Assembly (NCBI RefSeq): GCF_002812205.1
Contig: NZ_NPEA01000006.1
Span: 62,001-126,000 of the forward strand
DNA: 64,000 bases
From: Leptospira neocaledonica
Lineage (GTDB): Bacteria > Spirochaetota > Leptospiria > Leptospirales > Leptospiraceae
Reading direction: 5' to 3'
In this document: positions 43,482-53,701 of the stretch, piece after piece
Layout: every line of letters starts with the position of its first letter
How positions within the stretch are numbered: position 1 is the stretch's first letter
Translations under genes and position numbers: made by a program
Notes under the pieces: generated by a model
The model's input: the letters and a program-made list of their open reading frames with translations, nothing else
Databases searched by the model: none
What the model was told of the DNA's origin: nothing

Positions 43482-44903
43482 TTAGCAAGAATAAGTAGTA
43501 AGGAATTCGAACGGGTGAGGACGTCCTTCCCAAGGCCAAATTTCGGTTTCGAATTTGTATGCTTTGTAGGTTTGGATGAACTCTTCGGTAAATACATTTC
43601 CTTTTTTGAAAATTTCTTTACCTGCCAACATATGCTCCACTGCTTCTCTAAGAGTGTGAGGCATTTGTTGGATTCCCTTCTCACGGATTTCATCCAGAGA
43701 AAGTTCGAACAAGTCTTCTTCCCGAGGTGGTCCCGGATCGATCTTGTTCTGGATCCCGTCAAGTCCTGCCATAAGCAATGCAGCAAATGCAAGATAAGGG
43801 TTCGCAGAAGAATCTGGGAAGCGGAACTCAACACGTTTCGCTTTTTCTCCGCTTACGAACGGAATTCTCGCGCAAGCGGAACGGTTCTGAGCAGAGTAAG
43901 CTAAGATCGCAGGAGCTTCGAATCCTGGAAGAAGTCTCTTATAAGAGTTAGTAGAAGCGTTAGTGAAAGCAGCTACGGTTTTTCCGTGCTTCAATACACC
44001 ACCAGTATAGTTAAGAGCAAGCTCGCTCAAACCTTGGTATCCGTTTCCTGCAAATAGGTTTTTACCGTCTTTCCAAATAGATTGGTGGCAGTGCATACCA
44101 TTACCGTTGTCTCCATAAAGAGGTTTAGGCATGAAGGTTGCGGTCTTTCCCCATTTATGAGCTACGTTCTTAACAACATATTTCAGTTTTTGAACGTTAT
44201 CAGCTGCTTCAATAAGAGTTCCGAATTTAACTCCGATCTCTCCTTGAGCCTGAGCAACCTCGTGGTGGACCACGAAAGTTTCCATTCCGATCTTATGAAG
44301 AGTTTTAACGATATCTGCACGAAGATCCACTTGTGAATCCACAGGAGCTACTGGGAAGTAACCACCTTTGGTTCCAGGACGGTGTCCTGTGTTGATGGAA
44401 CCAGGCATATCAGTGTGTGAATTCCAAATACCTTCGGAAGATTCTAATTCGTAGTATTGGATATTGATCGCGTCTCTTACTTTCAAACCGTCGAAAAGGA
44501 AAAATTCGTTTTCTGGTCCGAAGTAAACAGTGTCACCGATTCCGGTATCTTTCAGATATTTCACCGCGTTTTTAGCGATGGAGCGAGGGCATTTCTCGTA
44601 AGCTTGGTTCTTATAGATATCCCAAACATCGCAGAATACTACGAGAGTAGGATCTGCAGTGAACGGATCCAAAAAGATGGAAGTCGGGTCAGGGATCAAC
44701 TGCATGTCCGATTTGTGGATCGGCTGCCAAGCAGGGATGGAAGAACCGTCGAAAGGAAGTCCTTTAAGAGTAGTTTCGTCTACGGAATCTACGTGGTAAG
44801 AAACGTGGTGCCAAGCTCCTTTAATGTCCGTAAATCGGAAATCGTAGAAAAGAACCTTGTTCGCTTTTGCGAAAGCGATCACTTCTGCGGCATTTTTCGC
44901 CAT
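43482..44903 (-). CDS. glnA: glutamine synthetase, type I
   Basis: Makes glutamine from glutamate, ammonia and ATP. It has 473 residues, typical of GSI. Motifs: [10 protein letters not shown] near residue 51, [11 protein letters not shown], the ATP/metal site [12 protein letters not shown] (about 268-279) and [17 protein letters not shown]. The segment that carries the adenylylation tyrosine in enteric enzymes (N-L-Y-D-L-P) reads D-L-F-E-L-S, with Phe399 in place of Tyr. So AMP modification by GlnE is not possible at that site. A sigma-54 promoter lies upstream. Confidence 0.96.
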   Translation of the reverse strand: MAKNAAEVIAFAKANKVLFYDFRFTDIKGAWHHVSYHVDSVDETTLKGLPFDGSSIPAWQPIHKSDMQLIPDPTSIFLDPFTADPTLVVFCDVWDIYKNQAYEKCPRSIAKNAVKYLKDTGIGDTVYFGPENEFFLFDGLKVRDAINIQYYELESSEGIWNSHTDMPGSINTGHRPGTKGGYFPVAPVDSQVDLRADIVKTLHKIGMETFVVHHEVAQAQGEIGVKFGTLIEAADNVQKLKYVVKNVAHKWGKTATFMPKPLYGDNGNGMHCHQSIWKDGKNLFAGNGYQGLSELALNYTGGVLKHGKTVAAFTNASTNSYKRLLPGFEAPAILAYSAQNRSACARIPFVSGEKAKRVEFRFPDSSANPYLAFAALLMAGLDGIQNKIDPGPPREEDLFELSLDEIREKGIQQMPHTLREAVEHMLAGKEIFKKGNVFTEEFIQTYKAYKFETEIWPWEGRPHPFEFLTTYSC

Positions 44904-45222
44904 TGATACTTATCTCCTATATGTTTGTACTAGGGGTCTCTAATTCGCACGCAAAGAGCGTGTCCTGCTTATGTTTATGCAAAAGATGTGCCAAATCCTA
45001 ATACCCATCCTGCAAGTATCTTCCCTCCCCATAAAAAAAGGAGGAGCCCCTTGAAAAGCAGTCCATGCTCAGGCTAAAAATCCTTGAACCTGAGGCAATC
45101 AGTAAAAAACTCCGATTGAATGGATTCGATAGAATTTTCAGAACCAAGGTTTTGGATCTATCTGTCCTGTGCCTTGCGCTAGTTTGGTACACTACGCTCA
45201 AAATATAATCATGGGAGAAACC
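44904..45222. other. divergent intergenic region glnA / unknown gene
   Basis: A 319-base gap. The left part is the glnA leader and sigma-54 promoter. The middle holds an imperfect inverted repeat (CTCAGG near 45068, CCTGAG near 45089) and a CCTCC/GGAGG pair near 45026-45045 that could fold. The right end has a consensus TATAAT (45204-45209) in front of the next gene. I see no gene here. Confidence 0.5.
44978..44993 (-). promoter_or_regulatory. sigma-54 promoter of glnA
   Basis: On the minus strand TGGCAC-ATCTT-TTGCA, matching TGGCAC-N5-TTGCA with the obligatory 10 bases between GG (44991-44992) and GC (44979-44980). Transcription would start near 44967, about 64 bases before glnA. Nitrogen control through RpoN and an enhancer-binding protein is expected. 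I found no clear NtrC-type enhancer palindrome upstream. Confidence 0.8.
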
Positions 45223-46470
45223 ATGCAGATCCTTGCCAAATGGCCTAGTCCATCCGAACTTTCTTTTTCAGGCCAGGGAGATTCCGAAGTAGGAATTCCA
45301 AACACTAAAGAATATTTTCAATCCGTATTGGCATGGGCAAAGGAGAATGGAGCAGAAGAATACTTTTTAGTTCCCTTAGAAAAATGGGTCCCTTCTTCGG
45401 AGTTACTCTCCACCCTTCCCTCTTATCCTGTCCCAACCCAAGTGGAAATTTCGGATTCAGTTACCTTCTCCTATTTAATCCCTCCAGTATTATTCGGAAA
45501 AAAACTTTGCTTCTGGATCTCCGATGAAAAGAGCCTAACGGACTCTTACTTTCATGTTTTAGGAAAAATAGAAAGGTCGGAAGAACAACTCAGTAAAATT
45601 TTTGAAAAGGAGATCCACGCAACCCCAGAGATCATATGGAAAGAAGAAGAGAACCATTCCGATTCTTTATTATTAGAAAGAAAATTATGGGGAAAAAGAG
45701 AGAATGGAAAAAGATATTCTTCTTCCTTCTCCTTGGCCAAAGCATTTTTTGTAGGATCTTTGACAGATATCCGAGAAATCCATGAATACGAATTAAGCTC
45801 CCAATATTCTTCCGAATTAGAAAATGTAATCCTCAAGTTCTTATTTAAAAGAGCGGATTCCAAATATTTCTCCCTTTTATCCGCATTGGGAAAAGGTGAA
45901 ACAGAGAATGGATTTGTTTTTAAGCCCAAAATCTATTTTTCATTTGGTCTACAACTTTTGATACTCGCATGTGTTATTGCGGAAGCTTACGAAGAATTAG
46001 TATCTAGATGGATAGAAGAAAGACCTCCACTCAATGATGTATTAAACAAATTGGAAGAATGGACTAATAAAGAATCCCATCCCAAAACAGAGGTCGGAAT
46101 GGATGCGATCTTTGAAGAAAAGGTAATCCATTTATTGGATAAATATGCAGACAGATCGGACAGATTCCTTCTCAAAAGACTAGAAGAAGAATATTCGCAG
46201 TCTTATAAACGAGTATCCGAACAATTCCAACTTAGGAAAAAGGAACTAGAAGAAAAACTAATCCCGGATCTATTATCCCAAGTGGAATCTCATTCCAAAC
46301 TTTCCTTTCCGGAAGAATTAAAATCGGAATGGGAAATTTTAGGAAAAACATTACAAACTCGGCTAGAAAATTTTCTCTTAGAAAGAAAAAATTTACAAAA
46401 TCCTGAAGAAAAAGGGAACGGAAAATCGCCCGAAAGCTGGAACATTCTAATCGGGCAAAGGTCTGATTAA
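45223..46470 (+). CDS. hypothetical protein, unknown function
   Basis: Start placed at the ATG at 45223, with GGGAG 5 bases upstream (an ATG at 45211 is possible), giving 415 residues. There is no signal peptide. The N-terminal 100 residues look alpha/beta (LAWAKENGAEEYFLVPLEKW). The middle is Ser/Glu/Lys-rich. The C-terminal 130 residues are highly charged helix, probably coiled-coil (RLEEEYSQSYKRVSEQF). One short hydrophobic stretch near 255-270 may be buried helix rather than membrane. No family recognised. A TATAAT box lies 13 bases upstream. Confidence 0.6.
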   Translation: MQILAKWPSPSELSFSGQGDSEVGIPNTKEYFQSVLAWAKENGAEEYFLVPLEKWVPSSELLSTLPSYPVPTQVEISDSVTFSYLIPPVLFGKKLCFWISDEKSLTDSYFHVLGKIERSEEQLSKIFEKEIHATPEIIWKEEENHSDSLLLERKLWGKRENGKRYSSSFSLAKAFFVGSLTDIREIHEYELSSQYSSELENVILKFLFKRADSKYFSLLSALGKGETENGFVFKPKIYFSFGLQLLILACVIAEAYEELVSRWIEERPPLNDVLNKLEEWTNKESHPKTEVGMDAIFEEKVIHLLDKYADRSDRFLLKRLEEEYSQSYKRVSEQFQLRKKELEEKLIPDLLSQVESHSKLSFPEELKSEWEILGKTLQTRLENFLLERKNLQNPEEKGNGKSPESWNILIGQRSD

Positions 46471-46559
46471 AGAATATTAGGCCACAATCCTAGGAAAGGT
46501 TTCGAATCACCCGGAGAGAAATCTTTGACAAGGCCGGTATTTCAAAAAAAATGACCGGT

Positions 46560-46580
46560 AAATACCTTTCGAAGGTATTT
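46560..46580. repeat. perfect inverted repeat before tRNA-Met
   Basis: AAATACCTT-TCG-AAGGTATTT, a 9-bp perfect palindrome ending 12 bases before the tRNA. A TTGACA hexamer sits at 46525-46530. It may be an operator or structure in the tRNA leader. Confidence 0.45.
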
Positions 46581-46591
46581 CCTAGGAATAA

Positions 46592-46666
<75 letters not shown>

Positions 46667-46689
46667 GGTCCTTTGGAGAAAACACACCC

Positions 46690-46977
46690 ATGAAAAAAAC
46701 AATCCTCGCAACCTTAATCTTACTAGCTACGGTTTTCACCGGACTCTCCTCCGTTTCCGCTCAAAGCCAAGCATGCAATCAGATCTGTGATTTTTATACG
46801 AACTGTGTAGAAGGCCAAAAAAAGCTGAGTGCTGCTGATAAACAAAAAGTAGGAGCAGGTTGTTTAAATACCTGCCGTAAAAATTACTCTGCAGTTACTT
46901 CTTGTTACGAAACTCATTCAGGTCAATGTACAGCTTTTAATAGCTGCTTGATGGACAGTTATAAAGGGAAAAAATAA
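46690..46977 (+). CDS. small secreted Cys-rich protein
   Basis: A 95-residue exported protein. The signal peptide (residues 1-24, ending VSAQS) has a short basic start and a Leu/Ala core. The mature part holds eight Cys in the spacing CNQIC-DFYTNC, GAGCLNTC, SCYETHSGQC, SCLM, suggesting four disulfides and a helical hairpin fold. It looks like a leptospiral Cys-rich family, function unknown. It begins 23 bases after tRNA-Met with no clear promoter of its own, and ends 3 bases before thiH on the opposite strand. Confidence 0.75.
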   Translation: MKKTILATLILLATVFTGLSSVSAQSQACNQICDFYTNCVEGQKKLSAADKQKVGAGCLNTCRKNYSAVTSCYETHSGQCTAFNSCLMDSYKGKK

Positions 46978-46980
46978 TCC

Positions 46981-48117
46981 TTAACCAATCCGATCGGGTA
47001 CTTGAAAAAATGCCCGATCGAAATCTTTAAAGACCGGGTCCAGTCCCTTCTTCTTTAACATCTCCGTAAATTCTTCGATCTTTCTAGTATCTTCTATTTC
47101 AAATTGTTTTAATTCTTCTCCGCCGGAATAACCTCCGGGATCAGTCCTGGATTCCACAGACATATGAGTGATTGGCATTCCCGCCAGATGATTTCTCATC
47201 CGACTGGATTCTCTTGTGGATTGAACAAGTCCGCTATCCGGCAAAAAAAGTCGAAGTGCGAATAAAAATCGAACATACTCTCGATCAGAAACAAAGATCG
47301 TCTTATCAAACTCACCTTCTGCGGGTCTCATCCTAGGTAGAGAGATTTGGATCGTAGTTCTCCAATATTTTTTAGAAAGATAATGTGCGTGCTCTCCGAG
47401 TCGAAACATTTCTCCATACGGATCTGAAAGTCCAAGAAGTGCACCTACTCCGATACGTCTGAATCCGGCAAGGCCTCCTCTGTCTGGAGCATCCAATCTG
47501 TATCTCATATTCTTCTTCATTCCGCGAAGATGAACCTTAGAATATGTTTCCGAATCGTAGGTCTCTTGGTAGACTACTAAACCTTCTACTCCCCCTCCGA
47601 TTAATACCTCGTATTTTTCCTGGTCCATAGGATAAATTTCTATGGAGATAGAATCGAAATACGATTTTAGGATCTCAACTGAAGATCTCAAATATTCTAA
47701 ATTTGTGATAGAGTAATCTTCTCCGGTCAGGATAAGAACATGCCTGATCCCTTTGGACGCAAGAATCTCCGACTCGGCTCGGATCTCAGATTCGTTCAAA
47801 GTTTTTCTGGGAATCTTATTTTCAAAACTGAATCCACAATAAATGCAGGAAGATCTGCACTCATTGGAAAGATACATCGGCATATAAAGAGAAATTGTAT
47901 TACCGAATCTTTTTTTAGTCCAATTGAGGGCACGCTCCGCCATTTCTTCTAAATAAGAATCAGCAGTCGGATGTATTAAGGAGAGATATTCTTCGAAATT
48001 TAGAGATTTTCCGGAATGAGATGTATGGAGCGCAGACTCTATATCTATTTTAGATTTAGATAATACTCTTTCCTTCGCTTCTGAGAAGGAGATTTTATCA
48101 AATAACTCCGTGTACAT
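46981..48117 (-). CDS. thiH: 2-iminoacetate synthase ThiH
   Basis: Radical-SAM enzyme that cleaves tyrosine to dehydroglycine for the thiazole of thiamine. It has 378 residues. The cluster motif is [11 protein letters not shown] (CxxxCxxC) near residue 108. The block [19 protein letters not shown] (ILTGEDYS) and the C-terminal family pattern with [12 protein letters not shown] are present. It overlaps thiG by 20 bases downstream of smc. This radical route serves organisms that avoid the oxygen-dependent glycine oxidase ThiO. Confidence 0.92.
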   Translation of the reverse strand: MYTELFDKISFSEAKERVLSKSKIDIESALHTSHSGKSLNFEEYLSLIHPTADSYLEEMAERALNWTKKRFGNTISLYMPMYLSNECRSSCIYCGFSFENKIPRKTLNESEIRAESEILASKGIRHVLILTGEDYSITNLEYLRSSVEILKSYFDSISIEIYPMDQEKYEVLIGGGVEGLVVYQETYDSETYSKVHLRGMKKNMRYRLDAPDRGGLAGFRRIGVGALLGLSDPYGEMFRLGEHAHYLSKKYWRTTIQISLPRMRPAEGEFDKTIFVSDREYVRFLFALRLFLPDSGLVQSTRESSRMRNHLAGMPITHMSVESRTDPGGYSGGEELKQFEIEDTRKIEEFTEMLKKKGLDPVFKDFDRAFFQVPDRIG

Positions 48118-48910
48118 TTCTAGATTCTTCTTCTAAAAATCCTGTAAGAGGACTGGAGGCGGACGCTTGTTTGGATGCTGATATTCCTGAATTAGAATAT
48201 AATCTGGAGATCCTTCCTGCTTCTGTGGCGAGTTTAAATGCATATGCTGTTTTTGCCGGATCTTTTGCGATCGCGATTGCGGTATTGACAAGAACTGCGT
48301 CCGCTCCCAGCTCCATTGCTTGCGCTGCATGAGAAGGTAGTCCTAGTCCTGCATCGACTACCACCGGAATATTGGATTGTTCTATGATAATTTCTAAATT
48401 TGCCAGGGTGCGGATTCCTTGGTTGGTCCCGATCGGAGAACCTAGAGGCATTACTGTAGCACAACCTGCTTCTTCTAAATGTTTACAAAGGATTGGATCT
48501 GCGTTGATATAAGGTAGAACGTTAAATCCTTCTTTTACCAGGATCTGTGCTGCCTTCAATGTTTCAATAGGATCAGGAAGAAGGTAAACTGGATCCGGAG
48601 TCACTTCCAGTTTTACCCAATTGCCTCCGCCTAATTCTCTGGAAAGTCTTGCGAGGCGGACAGCTTCTTCTGCGTCCCTTGCACCGCTCGTATTCGGTAA
48701 AAGTAATATTCTTTCCCGATCGATTTTAGTTAGAATATCATCTTCAGGCGAAGACAGATCCACCCTACGTAGAGCAACAGTCACTACTTCCGTTTCAGAA
48801 GAATGAATCGCTTGTTGTAGAGCAGCACCGGAAGAGAACTTACCAGTACCTAAAAACAGTCTGGATTTGAACCTTCTGCCTGCGATGATTAGATCGTCGG
48901 ATTCCGTCAC
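48098..48910 (-). CDS. thiG: thiazole synthase ThiG
   Basis: Builds the thiazole phosphate of thiamine from DXP, dehydroglycine and ThiS-thiocarboxylate. It has 270 residues. The barrel has [12 protein letters not shown], the Schiff-base lysine in [10 protein letters not shown] (about residue 107), [16 protein letters not shown] and [31 protein letters not shown]. The start is 9 bases after the smc stop, so it may be read from the smc mRNA. No thiS or thiF is seen nearby. Confidence 0.95.
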   Translation of the reverse strand: MTESDDLIIAGRRFKSRLFLGTGKFSSGAALQQAIHSSETEVVTVALRRVDLSSPEDDILTKIDRERILLLPNTSGARDAEEAVRLARLSRELGGGNWVKLEVTPDPVYLLPDPIETLKAAQILVKEGFNVLPYINADPILCKHLEEAGCATVMPLGSPIGTNQGIRTLANLEIIIEQSNIPVVVDAGLGLPSHAAQAMELGADAVLVNTAIAIAKDPAKTAYAFKLATEAGRISRLYSNSGISASKQASASSPLTGFLEEESRNVHGVI

Positions 48911-48919
48911 AATTCCAGA

Positions 48920-51703
48920 TTATACTGCTTCGGTCGCTCTTCCAGCAAAATCTCTGGCTTCATCCAGTCTTAAGCTGATAATTTTGGAAATTCCAGGTTC
49001 TTCGTTTGTGACTCCAAAAATGGAATTTGCCCTATGGATCGTAGACTGAGCGTGAGTGATCACCACAAACTGGGACTTATCCTTGAACTTATCCAAGATC
49101 TGACAGAAACGAAGTTTATTCGCTTCGTCAAGTGCCGCATCTATCTCATCCAAGAAACAGAATGGAGAAGGTTTTACCATGTAGATCGCAAATAATAGAG
49201 CAATCGCAGTTAGGGATTTTTCTCCCCCCGACAAAAGCCTCAGGTTCTGGACATGTTTGCCAGGAGGTTCCGCCATGATCTCGATACCTGCATTTAAACT
49301 GTCTTCTCCGTCCACGAGTTCGAGCATCGCTCTTCCCCCATTGAACAGAGTGGAGAATGTTTCCTGGAAATTTTCTTTGATCCTTTCGAAGGTTTCTCTG
49401 AAAAGTTTTTCGGACTCTTCGTTGATGTTTTTCAGGATTTCAGTGATATCGTTTTTGGATCTTTCGATATCTTCTTTTTGAGTGCGGTGGTGTTCGTAGA
49501 TTTCTTTTACGTTTCTATATTCTTCGATAGAAAGGGGGTTAATGGAACCCAACATTTGGATATCGGATTTTAAACGTTTGAGTTTGGTCTCACTCTCTCC
49601 CTTTTCAGGTTTCTTGTCCTTGAATTCGTCAGCAAGTTCCTGCTCGGAAATGGAATAATCGTTATACAATTCTTCGGAGAAAGATTCTAGCTGGACCTTA
49701 TAAACCGAGACTGCTTTTTCCTTTTCGGTCAAGATAGGGAATAAGTTCTTATAATCTTCTTGGTTTTTATGGATCTCGTTTTTTAAACCTTGGATCTCTT
49801 TTACAATATTTCTAAGTGCTTCTTTTTCAGAATCAAGTGCACGGCTCATTTCCAAAAATTCGTTGTATCTATTCTCGATCTGTTGTTCCAGTTCGATCAC
49901 TTCTTTTTCGAATTCTGTTTTTTTAGCGCCTAAAGTTTTGATGGATTCCTGAGCTGCTAAGATCCTCTTTTGGGTCTCATCTATTCTTTCGGAAAGAGAT
50001 TTTGCAGATTCTAACTTAGAATTTTTTTCGGAATTTAATTCTAAGATACGTTTTTCTAGATAAACGATCTTTTCTCTGATATTCTCCGCTTCTTCTCTTA
50101 AAGATTCAATGGTTAGTCCGGATTCTTTGATGGAGCGTGTAAGATTTTCGTTCTCTAAGATCAGATCTTCTATCTCTTGGTCCAAACCTTCTTTTTGAGA
50201 TAAAAACCCGTCTCTATCGAATAATAAAGTGCGGATACTATCTTCTAAGGAGAAATATTCTCCCAGTTGAGATCTGAACTTTTCTGTTTCTAGTTTTCCG
50301 GCTAGGTAAGAGAGTTTGTTTTTGGTCTCTTCTCCGGTATATGAGTCCAAAGCGGTTTTGAGCTCTGTTTCGACGGAATGGATCCTGTCTGCTTCTCCTA
50401 GTAGGAGTTCCTTCAGACGGTTTCTTTCCTCTTCAGTAGATTGGGCTTCTTTTTTGCGGGATTCCAATTGGGAAATTAAATCGAAGATAACTTCTTTTAA
50501 TCTGTCTCTCAGTTCCACATGTCGTTTATCATTGGAGAGAATTCTCGTTTCCTTCTCTTGGATGGAAGTATTCTCCGCTTCTACTTTGGCTTCGATTTCG
50601 GATTTGTTCTTACGAAGCTCTTCGATACCTAGTTCCAGAGATTTACTTTCGCCCTCTAGATCGATCGCTTCTTTTTCCAGTTTTTCTTTATCGATCTGAA
50701 GAAGGCTTTGTGCGGACTCTTCCTTAGTTAAGGATTCTCTAATATCGGAAATACGATCCGAATAATCTAGGATAATACCCTTATTACTCTCAACCTTATC
50801 TTTCTGGATCTGAGTTTGGGTAAGATGGTCCAAAAGTTTTTTGTCGATCTCTGCGACCTTCTTTTCCAGATCGGACTTATGATGATCCAATTCTTCGATC
50901 CTTCCGGTTTCGGCCGAAATCATCTCTAGAAGAACTCTGTTTTTTTCTTTGATCTCTTTTAATTCATTCTCGGAAGTTTCGAATTTTCTCGTCAGAGTGG
51001 AGAACTTGATATAACGGATGATCTTATCTGTCTCATCCAGTTCTTGTTTGAGTCGGAAATATTCTTCCGCCTTCTCCGCTTGTTTTTCCTTAACTTCCAT
51101 TTCCTTCTTCATCGTATTCATGATGTCTTGGATACGAAGAAGGTTCTGGTTCGTGTCGGAAAGTTTTTTAAGAGCTTCTTGTCTTTCCATCTTGAATCTG
51201 GAAATACCCGCGGCCTCTTCGAAGATCAGCCTTCTCTCTTCCGGTTTGGAATGAAGGATACGATCCACCTTTCCCTGTTCCATGATAGAGTAGCTGGATT
51301 TTCCGATACCGGTATCGAGTAGGATCTTTTCGATCTCCTTACGCTGCACACGAGAATCGTTTATTAGATATTCGTTATTTCCATCCGCGTATAATCTGCG
51401 GGTCAATTTGATGGTTGGATAATCCATCTTAATAAGTTTGGAAGAATTATCGAAGATTACGCTGACTTCCGCAAAACCAGCAGGCTTACGAGCTTCGGAA
51501 CCGTGAAAGATGACATCATCCATCTTATCACCGCGAAGGCCCTTGGCGGATTTTTCGCCGAAGACCCATTTTAAAGCGTCGACTATATTCGATTTTCCGG
51601 AACCGTTAGGTCCTACAACTGCGGTAAATCCCGGATCGAGAAGAACTTCTGTCTCGTCCGCAAAGGTCTTGAATCCAACAATATTCAGGCTTTTGAGATA
51701 CAT
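48920..51703 (-). CDS. smc: SMC chromosome-segregation protein, apparently hingeless
   Basis: ATP-dependent chromosome organiser. With the ATG at 51703 it has 927 residues, against about 1,170-1,200 for usual SMC. The head is complete: Walker [15 protein letters not shown] (31-44), Q-loop region, signature [20 protein letters not shown] and Walker [13 protein letters not shown]. Coiled-coil arms (about 170-455 and 505-770) are near normal length. The middle (about 455-505) is only some 50 residues and lacks the glycine-rich 150-170-residue hinge. No Cys hook is present either. thiG follows 9 bases after the stop. Confidence 0.93.
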   Translation of the reverse strand: MYLKSLNIVGFKTFADETEVLLDPGFTAVVGPNGSGKSNIVDALKWVFGEKSAKGLRGDKMDDVIFHGSEARKPAGFAEVSVIFDNSSKLIKMDYPTIKLTRRLYADGNNEYLINDSRVQRKEIEKILLDTGIGKSSYSIMEQGKVDRILHSKPEERRLIFEEAAGISRFKMERQEALKKLSDTNQNLLRIQDIMNTMKKEMEVKEKQAEKAEEYFRLKQELDETDKIIRYIKFSTLTRKFETSENELKEIKEKNRVLLEMISAETGRIEELDHHKSDLEKKVAEIDKKLLDHLTQTQIQKDKVESNKGIILDYSDRISDIRESLTKEESAQSLLQIDKEKLEKEAIDLEGESKSLELGIEELRKNKSEIEAKVEAENTSIQEKETRILSNDKRHVELRDRLKEVIFDLISQLESRKKEAQSTEEERNRLKELLLGEADRIHSVETELKTALDSYTGEETKNKLSYLAGKLETEKFRSQLGEYFSLEDSIRTLLFDRDGFLSQKEGLDQEIEDLILENENLTRSIKESGLTIESLREEAENIREKIVYLEKRILELNSEKNSKLESAKSLSERIDETQKRILAAQESIKTLGAKKTEFEKEVIELEQQIENRYNEFLEMSRALDSEKEALRNIVKEIQGLKNEIHKNQEDYKNLFPILTEKEKAVSVYKVQLESFSEELYNDYSISEQELADEFKDKKPEKGESETKLKRLKSDIQMLGSINPLSIEEYRNVKEIYEHHRTQKEDIERSKNDITEILKNINEESEKLFRETFERIKENFQETFSTLFNGGRAMLELVDGEDSLNAGIEIMAEPPGKHVQNLRLLSGGEKSLTAIALLFAIYMVKPSPFCFLDEIDAALDEANKLRFCQILDKFKDKSQFVVITHAQSTIHRANSIFGVTNEEPGISKIISLRLDEARDFAGRATEAV

Positions 51704-51780
51704 ATGTATTTTTGTGTTTCTTTGGGAAATTGATTGCAAGTGACCAGAATCGGGCGGACTCTGGAATGCTTAGGAGTATT

Positions 51781-53607
51781 ATGTCTCACGATCTCCCGGA
51801 AAAAACAAGAGAAATATTCGGGAAAAAACCCTATCTCAGCCTGTATTTCCAAAATCCTCCTACAGAGACGTTGGAGTTCCGACTTGAGGCAGCCAAAAAC
51901 CAAAATGAGTTCTTTCTCTCCAAAAAAGGAAGAGCCCTGGCAAGTTCTGTTTCTCCTTTTACCCAAGCAAAACGCCAATTAGATTCGATTTCTATTCAAT
52001 CCACAGATCTGGTTGCAGTTTTAGGACTCGGAAATCCTCATTTGATCCGAGAAGTAGAATCCAAATTAGAGCCGGGACAAATTTTATTACTCATAGACAA
52101 GGATAGAGATCTACTCTTTCCACTTTGGGAAGAATGGTTAGAACCTGTGATGGAAGTCCCAGGAAGACATTTATTCTTAGGAGAAAATTCACTTTCTCTT
52201 CTTTGGAATTATCTGGAGTCACTTCCTGTAGAAAGAGTTTCAGGCATCAGAATACTTAGGAATGCGGCAAGTGTTTCTTTAGAAGAAATGTTTTATGCGG
52301 AAACGGATATAAGACTTCGAAAAATTCTCTCTTCTAAAATGAGTGATCTACTTACCAAATTCGAATTCGAAAGGATTTGGGTAAGAAATTCTCTTGTAAA
52401 CACCGCGAACTTTTTATCTCCACCCAGTCCTAGGACTAAAATTGAATCCTTAAAGGAAAAATTTAACGGGACACCTTCCCTACTCGTATCCGCAGGACCG
52501 AATTTGCGAAGACAATGCGAATGGATCAAGAGTATCAGAGATAAAGTTTTCATAATGTCCTGCGATACTTCTCTCAAAGTACTTCTCAAATATGGGATCA
52601 TACCTGACGGAGTAATGACCTTAGACGCACAAACTCATTCAGTATTCCATTTTTTGGGAGAAGATACATCACAAATCCCATTATTCGCGGACCTTGTCAG
52701 TTCTCCTCCTATATTAAGAAATTTGAAATTTAAATCGGTGGTACATAGTATTACCGCAAAATATTTGGTAGATGCCTCCGGAGAATTGAAAAGAGAAGCA
52801 ACAGCGGGAAGTAAAAGTGCAGAATCATTACTCGGTCAAATAGGAGATGTTCAATCCGGGGGTAGTGTTGCCACAACCGCATTCGATCTACTCAGAAGTT
52901 TAGGATGTAAACCTTGCTTTTTAGTCGGCCAGGATTTGGCTTATTCCGGTAGAGAAATCCATTCCACAGGAACCCATCATAACGAAAAATGGCTTACTCT
53001 ACTCACCCGCAAAACCAGTTTAGAAAAAATTAATGAAGCCGTGGTCCGAAAAAGGGATACAAGATACGTTCCTTCCGTGACAGGCAGAGAAGTATTGACG
53101 GATTATGTTTTGGATTTGTATAGACATTGGTTTGAAGAATCCTCCAAGTCCTTGGATTTTCCTGTTTATAATGTGAATACACAAGGGGCCAAAATTGAAA
53201 ACGCGAAAAACATAGGACCGGAAGAAGCCACTCAAATCCTAAAGGGATTTGAAAATCACGAATACTTCTGGAAAGAATTCCCGGCTTGGAAGCCAAATCT
53301 GATCCAAGAAAACTTAGTAGGATCTCCCACAAAATTTAAAGAAGACTTATTGAAGGCGATAGATACGATCAAATCCGAATTTTCAGACGAAGAAAATCGG
53401 CTAAAGTCTTATGCAGATCTTCTCACTTTATTTCGCGAAAAATTAGGAGAATGGGACGATCTAAGATATTTGATACGAAAAACGGAAGTTTATATTCTAC
53501 GCCATAAAGACAAATTAGACGAAGACAGAAAAAGAGAACTCTTCCTGGGGGCTATTCTAAAAGAATTTACGATGTTACGCAGAAAACTTCTGGCAGGAGA
53601 AAATTAG
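51781..53607 (+). CDS. DUF115/Maf-like motility-associated glycosyltransferase-family protein
   Basis: A 608-residue protein from the ATG at 51781, chosen for its TAGGAG site. The DUF115 domain (about 210-450) shows PSLLVSAGPNLRRQCEWI, MSCDTSLKVLLKYGIIPDGVMTLDAQ and PCFLVGQDLAYSGREIHSTG, the pattern of the Maf/pterin-kinase-like family. Relatives modify flagellin with sialic-acid-like sugars or act on other glycoconjugates. The last 100 residues are helical. It is divergent from smc. Flagellar role here is an inference. Confidence 0.8.
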   Translation: MSHDLPEKTREIFGKKPYLSLYFQNPPTETLEFRLEAAKNQNEFFLSKKGRALASSVSPFTQAKRQLDSISIQSTDLVAVLGLGNPHLIREVESKLEPGQILLLIDKDRDLLFPLWEEWLEPVMEVPGRHLFLGENSLSLLWNYLESLPVERVSGIRILRNAASVSLEEMFYAETDIRLRKILSSKMSDLLTKFEFERIWVRNSLVNTANFLSPPSPRTKIESLKEKFNGTPSLLVSAGPNLRRQCEWIKSIRDKVFIMSCDTSLKVLLKYGIIPDGVMTLDAQTHSVFHFLGEDTSQIPLFADLVSSPPILRNLKFKSVVHSITAKYLVDASGELKREATAGSKSAESLLGQIGDVQSGGSVATTAFDLLRSLGCKPCFLVGQDLAYSGREIHSTGTHHNEKWLTLLTRKTSLEKINEAVVRKRDTRYVPSVTGREVLTDYVLDLYRHWFEESSKSLDFPVYNVNTQGAKIENAKNIGPEEATQILKGFENHEYFWKEFPAWKPNLIQENLVGSPTKFKEDLLKAIDTIKSEFSDEENRLKSYADLLTLFREKLGEWDDLRYLIRKTEVYILRHKDKLDEDRKRELFLGAILKEFTMLRRKLLAGEN

Positions 53608-53661
53608 GAAGAATTTTCAGCTCTCGCAGCAAAGGCAGCGGCCTCAAAATAATAAAAAATC

Positions 53662-53701
53662 CTATGATTGCTAGTTTCCATACTGATACTAGCGATCATG
53701 G
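53662..53701 (+). promoter_or_regulatory. hairpin enclosing the srkA start codon
   Basis: Arms 53662-53675 and 53688-53701 pair over 14 bp as RNA (two G:U wobbles), with a 12-base loop. The core is GCTAGT/ACTAGC. The start ATG of srkA (53698-53700) lies wholly within the right arm, and no ribosome binding site is visible. It may limit initiation, or serve as a protein operator in DNA. Confidence 0.5.

Noticed and set aside
48911..48919. TPP riboswitch expected near thiG
   Set aside because: Only 9 bases separate smc and thiG, and no thi-box sequence is visible in or around them.
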